Part shown: in pieces, positions 60,333-64,000 of the stretch
How the letters are laid out: every line of letters starts with the position of its first letter
Numbering within the stretch: the stretch's first letter is position 1
NCBI GenBank assembly: GCA_963942565.1
Contig: OZ012685.1
Location: forward strand, 42,153,714-42,217,713
Reading direction: 5' to 3'
Origin: Maea johnstoni
Lineage: Eukaryota; Annelida; Polychaeta; Spionida; Magelonidae
DNA: 64,000 nucleotides
Program-made: the position numbers and the translations under genes
Notes under the pieces: generated by a model
Seen by the model: the letters and a program-made list of their open reading frames with translations, nothing else
What the model was told of the DNA's origin: nothing
Database searches by the model: none

Positions 60333-63300
60333 AATGATAGTGATAATGCTATCGAGGTTGATGAAGGTGATGAGAATTATGATGATGTTGATAATGACAA
60401 TGACAAAACCAACCACCAAACAAGGTGTTTGCCTCAGTTGTTTGTTACAAGTGAATAGAGAATTATTTTCTTTCTATGATGCCATGCCACCTTCCCTAGA
60501 TTACAGATAAAAGCACATATCATTCTGTTGTATTTCCACCTTTAACAAGGACTGGTCAACTATTTGCTGGGAGAAAAATGTGAAAGGTGTGTTTACATTT
60601 CCTACCTGTCCCCAGATAGTGCTCTCTATGTGATCTTGTATCTCCAGCTTCTCCCAATTGATGCGCTTCACATTCATCTTCTGAGTGTCGTAGGTACCAT
60701 TGGCTGGGGGCAACGGGGGAGGGGGTGGGGGCGGGGGTGGAGGGGGAGGAGGAGGAGGGGGAGGGGCTGGAATTAAAGAACAATAAAAATGAGAATATCA
60801 GCAATATAAATATGAACAATTAAATGTATATCTAAAAATGAATTTTCATATACGATTTTTATCATAAAAATATACATATCAGCAAGGAAATGGATAATTT
60901 AATATTTCTACACATCCCTTTTCCATCATAATGAATAGGGGTGATAACAAAAATATTTCAAAGGTATGTGATCAAACGAAGAATCATCATCACTTGTCGC
61001 ATTGGTTATGCAATTAAGACAATTAAACAATGGTCTTGTTGTGAAGAATCCTTTCATTGATAACAGTGAAGATTTGCGAAATCATCTAAATAGTACCTTC
61101 TAATAAGTGATCAATTCAAAATGAGGATGGAGGATATAAGATTGATATAGTATTTGATAGAAACTAACGAGATGCAATAATGCTGAACTTACGAGGTGGT
61201 GTGGATGGTGGCATTGTTGATATTGCATCAATATCCGATATTTCATTTTCGACAACTTCATCTAAGACTTGTATGGCATGCATTGCCTGTCTATTGTACG
61301 ACTCATCAGACTGGAGAGAATCCCTCATTGCACTGCCATCGTCGCTATCCAGATCGCCATCGAGCTGCCGTGTGGTAGCTCGCGAGTACGCCGAGCGCAA
61401 TGAGTACAAATCTCGCCTCATTCCCGGAGAAGACATATCGCTGTGCTTACTACTCAGCACCACCCCTGAATTATGCGTCCGTAATTCTATATCAGCGGTC
61501 ACGGCAGCGACCTGACCTGCTTGAGCTCCGGTGCTCGTCATTCTTTGGGGTCCGTTTTTCATAAATTGTGTGGGAGGTCCCAGTGAGGCTTCTGATCTGA
61601 TTTGCATACCGTTTGGGCCGCCGCGTAAATGTACCGGCGTTGTTTGTGCCGAAGTCTCTTTCACGATTCTCACCTGGTAACCTCTAGCATGACTTGCTGC
61701 TGAACCAGTGGCTCCACCTACAGCAGAGACATAAGACAATCATTACAGAAGTGTTGAATGTCACAAGGAGCCTAAATTCTCATATGGCATTGGCTAGAGC
61801 TTTCACACTATAACTTAATATTTTTAAATATTTTTCATAGCAATTAAAGGCTTGAATATTAATACTGCAAACATTGCATTATCTATTTCTAATGATGTAC
61901 ATTTCAAAATATAGAGTATAAAATAAATTTGATAATTCCGATTTTTAAGCTTGAAAATACGGGCATGCTTTAAATGGTTTTACCAATACAATATTTTGAA
62001 ACTTTTCATAACAACTTAAGGCCACTCCAATTTATTTACTTGTCTTACGTGCTCAGGAGGTAGGAAATGAGCCATTTTGGAATAAAAAAAAAAGTTGAAA
62101 AATGTGACTTTTTTTTTTTTTTTTTTTTTAGAGTCTGACGACTAGGACTGGTAGCGATATATTTCTACCAGCCTATTCTCAACTAAATAAAATCAATCAA
62201 TCTATTAATCCCTGTAACCTGAAGGGTGGGAGGTATACCTCCTCAAGTCTGCGACTCTACTACAGCAATAATAGCTTCCTGTAGTTGATTGAATCACACT
62301 TACAAAGAATATTCTTAAAACTTGCACTTTTTTTTTTTTTTTTTGGAGTCTGACAGAAAATTTCAAAACCACTTTCGTCCGTAAGACACCAAAGATGACT
62401 TTTTTTTTCTTTTTTTTTGGAGTCTGACAGGATTTTTTTTCCAAAAAAAGCTCGTAAGACAAGTAATCAAATTGGAGTGGCCTAAGGCTTGAATACAATA
62501 GCTATAAATATTCCATTGTCTAGAATTCTTAATGTGATATTTCATAGGATGAAATACATTGTGTTTCGTTTTGTATGCTTGAAAATATGGACACATTCGA
62601 AACTATGTGGATATCAACAGCTATCCTTTGACAATGAATGTAATGCGCCTTTGAGCATGTTTATATGGAAAGGGCGCAATATCAAATGACAATATTATTA
62701 TTATTATTATTCTAAAAAGCTCTATCAATACAATCTCCTATGAAGATATTTGCACTGACCATGCCGTATATGTAACGAGGGATCATCCTCACCACTACCT
62801 CCTCTCCGAGCTTCGTGCTGGGTTTGTAATCGTGCTGTTTCTCGATTATCTCGGCTGCCCGAATGATTGATTTCATAGCTACCTTTAGAGGATGCACCAT
62901 TTCTGGAGAACTTGCCATGATTTGGAGCTGTTGTGATCATTCCAAGTCCATCCTCTATGGAAGAATCTGAACTCTGGATAAGAGAAAAAGGGGTTTTCAA
63001 GAGAAAGTTATTCCTATATGCCAATTGTTATGAGTCTGTGTCCTCAATGACAGAATGGAAACATAGCTGTTGCAAATAGATGGGCAGCTTTCACACTTTC
63101 ATAATATACATTTCTTTTCTTAAAGCCCATGCTGCAGTTTTTACATCAATATCAATATGATTTACATTATTCCATGATAAGATCAATTTGTTATTTTTGC
63201 AGATCATCTGAAAAATCATCGGTACAATTCAGTACTTTTTACCTTAATATTATCTTAATTTTCAAAAATAAAATCCTCACTTACCAGATCATCAATGTCA

Positions 63301-63430
63301 TTATTCATTTTTCTTCGATTATCTGAATAACCATAATTATAGGTGACATCTCCCTCTCGCGGTGACGCTGATGGTAATCCTATATAGGAATCCTCTGTAT
63401 AAGTACCATTAGTATGAGCACCCTTCTTTT
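48390..63430 (-). CDS. Delphilin (GRID2IP)-like formin, 3' part, 16 exons
   Basis: Joined exons, from 5' to 3' on the minus strand: 63430-63285, 62973-62760, 61717-61193, 60766-60606, 59219-59138, 58420-58352, 57839-57712, 57054-56899, 56339-56271, 55504-55418, 55060-54931, 52793-52782, 51310-51258, 50425-50342, 49043-48876, 48428-48390. All junctions are GT-AG and the phases agree throughout, giving 706 residues and a stop. Layout: disordered Ser/Gly-rich linker (about 1-294), proline-only FH1 (about 295-316), FH2 (about 325-694), 12-residue tail. FH2 landmarks are VKRINWEKLE, STIWGQ, KKAYNISILLGHLKM, DQFLFHISRV, ELRRSKKLAKILE, LVLAMGNHMNKGN, FKITFL, KSTFLHVLADAV, FGIFAEFISKFE. FH2 proteins nucleate and processively elongate actin filaments as dimers. 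A C-terminal FH2 with almost no tail, and the best remembered resemblance, point to delphilin, the PDZ-FH1-FH2 scaffold of glutamate receptors. The PDZ part would be beyond 64,000, so FHDC1-like or other FH2 classes are not fully excluded. Confidence 0.88.
48876..49043 (-). CDS. Formin exon, end of FH2
   Basis: 56 codons: HFISSASDEIQSLFRLQATT ... MVTYFGE ... GEIFGIFAEFISKFE, the terminal FH2 helix. Acceptor ATGACTGTCAG, donor GAG|GTAAGA, phase 0 both. Confidence 0.93.
50342..50425 (-). CDS. Formin exon, FH2
   Basis: 28 codons: EISTAVNKIGGVQKKR then VVPNDKFQDVMG. Acceptor TTTTCTTTAG. The donor in best agreement with the phase of the next exon is GGT|GTATCC; the stronger-looking GG|GTGTAT two bases earlier would shift the frame into a stop. 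A weak donor here may allow regulation. Confidence 0.8.
51020..51224. mobile_element. piggyBac-like MITE in a formin intron
   Basis: Flanked by TTAA (51,016-51,019 and 51,225-51,228) with inverted ends of pattern CCCTTNNNNTGCTGA. About 205 bp, noncoding. Relatives lie at 52,447-52,649 and near 63,838-63,958. Confidence 0.7.
51258..51310 (-). CDS. Formin exon, FH2
   Basis: 53 nt encoding ISHDQIAQDLGDLRKVLQ. Acceptor TTTCTCTAG, donor CAG|GTAAGC; phase 1 in, 0 out. Confidence 0.88.
52447..52649. mobile_element. piggyBac-like MITE in a formin intron
   Basis: Flanked by TTAA (52,443-52,446 and 52,650-52,653), with ends CCCTTATTCCGCTGAGGC and the complement of GCCTCAGCATTAGAAGGG. It lies about 130 bp downstream of the 12-nt microexon. 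Confidence 0.75.
52782..52793 (-). CDS. Formin 12-nt microexon
   Basis: TGACAGCATCAA sits between ATTGTTTTCAG and GTAAGT. Joined in phase 1 it gives V-T-A-S between DAAK and ISHDQIAQDLGDL, restoring the length expected in delphilin FH2 domains at this point. Without it the frame is still kept, so inclusion could be optional. Confidence 0.8.
53300..54930 (-). repeat. Minisatellite grown from an exon end and its splice donor
   Basis: About 18 degenerate copies, spaced roughly 75-120 bp. On the minus strand each contains a version of GCAATGTCAGATGCTGCAAAAGGTGGGTC truncated here to its key parts: ATGCTGCAAAAG followed by GTGGGTC. This equals the last bases of exon 54,931-55,060 (ATGCCGCAAAAG) and its donor. 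Spacers share atttctattcctactcc (plus strand). Neighbouring repeats pair up as higher-order blocks (copies near 54,261 and 54,343 match those near 54,728 and 54,811). The array fills most of the intron side next to that exon. Confidence 0.88.
54931..55060 (-). CDS. Formin exon, FH2; source of the intronic minisatellite
   Basis: Encodes LDMTKTTDNKSTFLHVLADA ... EDMPTVPDAAK. Acceptor GTTTTATAG, donor AAAAG|GTGGGT; phase 0 in, 1 out. The last about 25 nt and the donor recur about 18 times in the following intron. Confidence 0.92.
55418..55504 (-). CDS. Formin exon, FH2 GNxxN motif
   Basis: 29 codons: LVLAMGNHMNKGNTRVGQAT then AFKITFLSQ. This is the most conserved FH2 motif (usually GNYLNxG...GFKLxxL). 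Here Tyr-Leu is replaced by His-Met while the Lys of FK is kept. Acceptor ATATTTTCAG, donor CAG|GTAAGT. Confidence 0.93.
56271..56339 (-). CDS. Formin exon, FH2
   Basis: 23 codons encoding CLKYIRKASTELRRSKKLAK and ILE, the signature helix before the FH2 GNxxN loop. Acceptor TTAATCACAG, donor GAG|GTAAGT. Confidence 0.93.
56899..57054 (-). CDS. Formin exon, FH2
   Basis: 52 codons: LGLYDSYNGELDQLSKADQF, FLFHISRVQGFEQRLKAMFF, KANFAEKVEEVKE. Acceptor GTTGATTGCAG, donor GAG|GTGAGA, phase 0 both ends. The 5' 49 nt plus the acceptor are repeated twice more in the upstream intron. Confidence 0.93.
57006..57285 (-). repeat. 94-bp tandem triplication spanning a splice acceptor
   Basis: Copies start at 57,006, 57,100 and 57,194. 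Each has the first 49 nt of the FH2 exon (TTGGGCCTGTATGACTC...) and its acceptor (GATTGCAG). The two lower copies are identical over the unit; the uppermost differs at a few intronic bases, so it is probably the original flank. Copies 2 and 3 run from the exon piece into an in-frame stop (AAG GAG TAG). Confidence 0.95.
57712..57839 (-). CDS. Formin exon, FH2
   Basis: Encodes ILLGHLKMPIEDIKQSL and LLTPELLKQILAYSPDQHE, a canonical FH2 segment. Acceptor CTATTGTTTAG, donor GAG|GTAAGC. The first part of this exon with its acceptor region is copied once in the upstream intron at 57,894-57,935. Confidence 0.93.
57894..57935 (-). repeat. Diverged copy of an exon start in the intron
   Basis: ggcatcttgaaatgacccag and agtagccattgtaaacaat match the start of exon 57,712-57,839 and its acceptor (ggcatcttcagatgacccag, aatagctaaacaat) with scattered differences. 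The AG of the acceptor is lost in the copy. Confidence 0.75.
58352..58420 (-). CDS. Formin exon, FH2
   Basis: 69 nt encoding EGRKKEVCILAPKKAYNI, the basic stretch that in FH2 domains leads into the NISILL helix. Acceptor TTCCATTGCAG, donor T|GTAAGT; phase 1 in and out. Confidence 0.9.
59138..59219 (-). CDS. Formin exon, FH2
   Basis: Encodes GDSDYLDDVVKYLELEQQF, the FH2 segment after the lasso. Acceptor ACATTTTCAG, donor T|GTGAGT; phase 0 in, 1 out. Confidence 0.88.
59491..59833. mobile_element. Short inverted-repeat DNA element in a formin intron
   Basis: Ends CAGGCCTCAACGCTAA and the complement of TTAGCGTCGAGCCCTG are inverted repeats; CTTAC flanks both sides. The interior carries several actggtcct / aggaccagt repeats on both strands. 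CAGG-type ends suggest a hAT relative, but the visible duplication is 5 bp, so the class is open. Confidence 0.6.
60293..60332. repeat. (GAT)n microsatellite
   Basis: Thirteen or so GAT repeats, then degenerate, in the intron before the FH1 exon's downstream neighbour. Noncoding. Confidence 0.9.
60606..60766 (-). CDS. Formin exon, FH1 and start of FH2
   Basis: Begins with about 20 consecutive prolines broken by one Leu (FH1, the profilin-actin docking track). NGTYDTQKMNVKRINWEKLE and HIESTIWGQ, the lasso at the start of FH2, follow. Donor CAG|GTAGGA; phase 1 in, 0 out. Confidence 0.93.
61193..61717 (-). CDS. Formin exon, long linker exon
   Basis: 525 nt between acceptor TCTGCTGTAG and donor CTC|GTAAGT; phase 1 in and out. 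Encodes a Ser/Thr/Asp-rich linker with an acidic helix-like stretch (MHAIQVLDEVVENEISDIDA) ahead of FH1 and PPSTPP at the end. A shorter use of an upstream in-frame ATG is possible but not needed. Confidence 0.85.
62020..62482. mobile_element. Harbinger-like MITE in a formin intron
   Basis: Flanked by TAA (62,017-62,019 and 62,483-62,485), with inverted ends of about 36 bp (GGCCACTCCAATTT, then TACTTGTCTTACG). The interior has several poly-T runs each followed by agtctgac. 463 bp, no transposase. Confidence 0.8.
62760..62973 (-). CDS. Formin exon, linker region
   Basis: Acceptor CTCTTATCCAG, donor CATG|GTCAGT; phase 0 in, phase 1 out. Encodes SSDSSIEDGLGMITTAP and a Ser/Arg-rich tail. Another frame is also open here but does not fit the phases of its neighbours. 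Confidence 0.8.
63285..63430 (-). CDS. Formin exon (first in window), linker region
   Basis: Acceptor TTTTTTTTAG before it, donor CTG|GTAAGT. Enters in phase 1, leaves in phase 0. Encodes a polar, probably disordered segment ending RRKMNNDIDDL. Confidence 0.8.
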
Positions 63431-63837
63431 CTAAAAAAAATGCAAAAAATATAAGTTGAAAAATATATTTGACCATATGGAGCCAAAAATATGCTTACAT
63501 AGTTCTGATTAGAGTTTACATTTTTATATTCAGATGTCTAGAAAAGAATTCCAAAATATATCAAGTAAAATCCCTTTTGTTTTTATAATCAAGCATACAT
63601 GATTGAGGGAATTTAACATAACCCACTAACTAACCTACTAACATATATGTTGATTTTGAGGTATAGAAAGGTAATTAAAACCACATTATGTCCCCTAGTG
63701 GTACTAAAGAGCTAAAAAAACATGAGAAAATACATTACATCATTATTCGAACAAAAAGAAGAAAGCATTTACTTTGTCAAAAAAGATAACACTATCAACT
63801 TACTATCATATAGCATATCATGTGTTTTAATTGGACA

Positions 63838-63958
63838 AAAACACATAAAAAAACAGCTAGAGCTTTCCATTTAATACCGACATGACAGGGTTTAAATGTT
63901 TTTCATAAAACGTTGCTTCCTTGAGCTTTGGACGAAAGTAGCCTCAGCATTGGAAGGG
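63838..63958. mobile_element. Truncated piggyBac-like MITE
   Basis: Right half of the same MITE family (gacatgacagggttta, gtagcctcagcattggaaggg), ending at TTAA 63,959-63,962. The left end is missing. Confidence 0.6.
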
Positions 63959-64000
63959 TTAAAAGTACTCTTATGAGGGAATATGGCTGTAACTTACTAT

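Noticed and set aside
62712-62918. Alternative minus-strand frame beginning MASSPEMVHPLKVAMKSI
   Set aside because: It overlaps the formin exon in another frame and does not match the phases of the adjacent exons, whereas the chosen frame does.

Overview
This window is intron-rich, AT-rich, repeat-laden animal nuclear DNA. The spliced delphilin-type formin gene, GFA-family genes with a 5' UTR intron, a DIRS retrotransposon, Jockey/CR1-like LINEs, a Kolobok transposon and many MITEs together point to a (probably marine) invertebrate bilaterian. The species cannot be fixed from the sequence alone.

Left part (1-12.1 kb): nested inverted repeats. An outer pair of arms (about 13-945 and 11,555-12,110) encloses a 4.4 kb element with long inverted arms (940-5,378). 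The left inner arm carries a 1 kb hAT-like element with an 8-bp target duplication that is absent from the right arm. A tRNA-derived SINE sits in the outer left arm. Between 5.4 and 11.5 kb lie dispersed repeats, a broken LINE reverse transcriptase and one intact, divergent GFA gene (8,303-8,743, minus).

Middle (12.1-47 kb): a degenerate array of duplicated units centred on a small single-coding-exon GFA gene (glutathione-dependent formaldehyde-activating / CENP-V-like fold). Two copies are intact (30,866-31,297 and 42,254-42,685), one has a nonsense codon (21,180-21,611) and one is a 5'-truncated stub fused to its own upstream region (12,482-12,622). Each unit carries a conserved upstream segment ending in a splice-donor consensus, which I read as a noncoding first exon. 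Several of these first-exon segments are orphans with no GFA coding exon. The array is interrupted by a DIRS retrotransposon whose three frames are open (13.4-18.2 kb), a Kolobok-like transposon flanked by TTAA (23.6-26.0 kb), a LINE with an internal tandem duplication (26.4-27.9 kb), several long hairpin/fold-back elements, a 241-bp tandem repeat and about 0.96 kb of near-pure (TA)n.

Right part (48.4-64 kb, minus strand): sixteen consecutive exons of a delphilin (GRID2IP)-like formin, comprising a disordered linker, a proline-only FH1 and a complete FH2 followed by a 12-residue tail and stop. The 5' part, where PDZ domains would be expected, lies beyond the right edge. The reading frame is continuous over all exons (706 residues visible). 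Three of its exon edges have been duplicated into flanking intron: an approximately 18-copy minisatellite grown from a 3' exon end plus donor, a 94-bp triplication of a 5' exon end plus acceptor, and a single diverged copy of another acceptor region. A true 12-nt microexon lies just downstream of the minisatellite, and some minisatellite repeats themselves look like 12-nt, frame-preserving microexons. This is the most unusual signal in the window.
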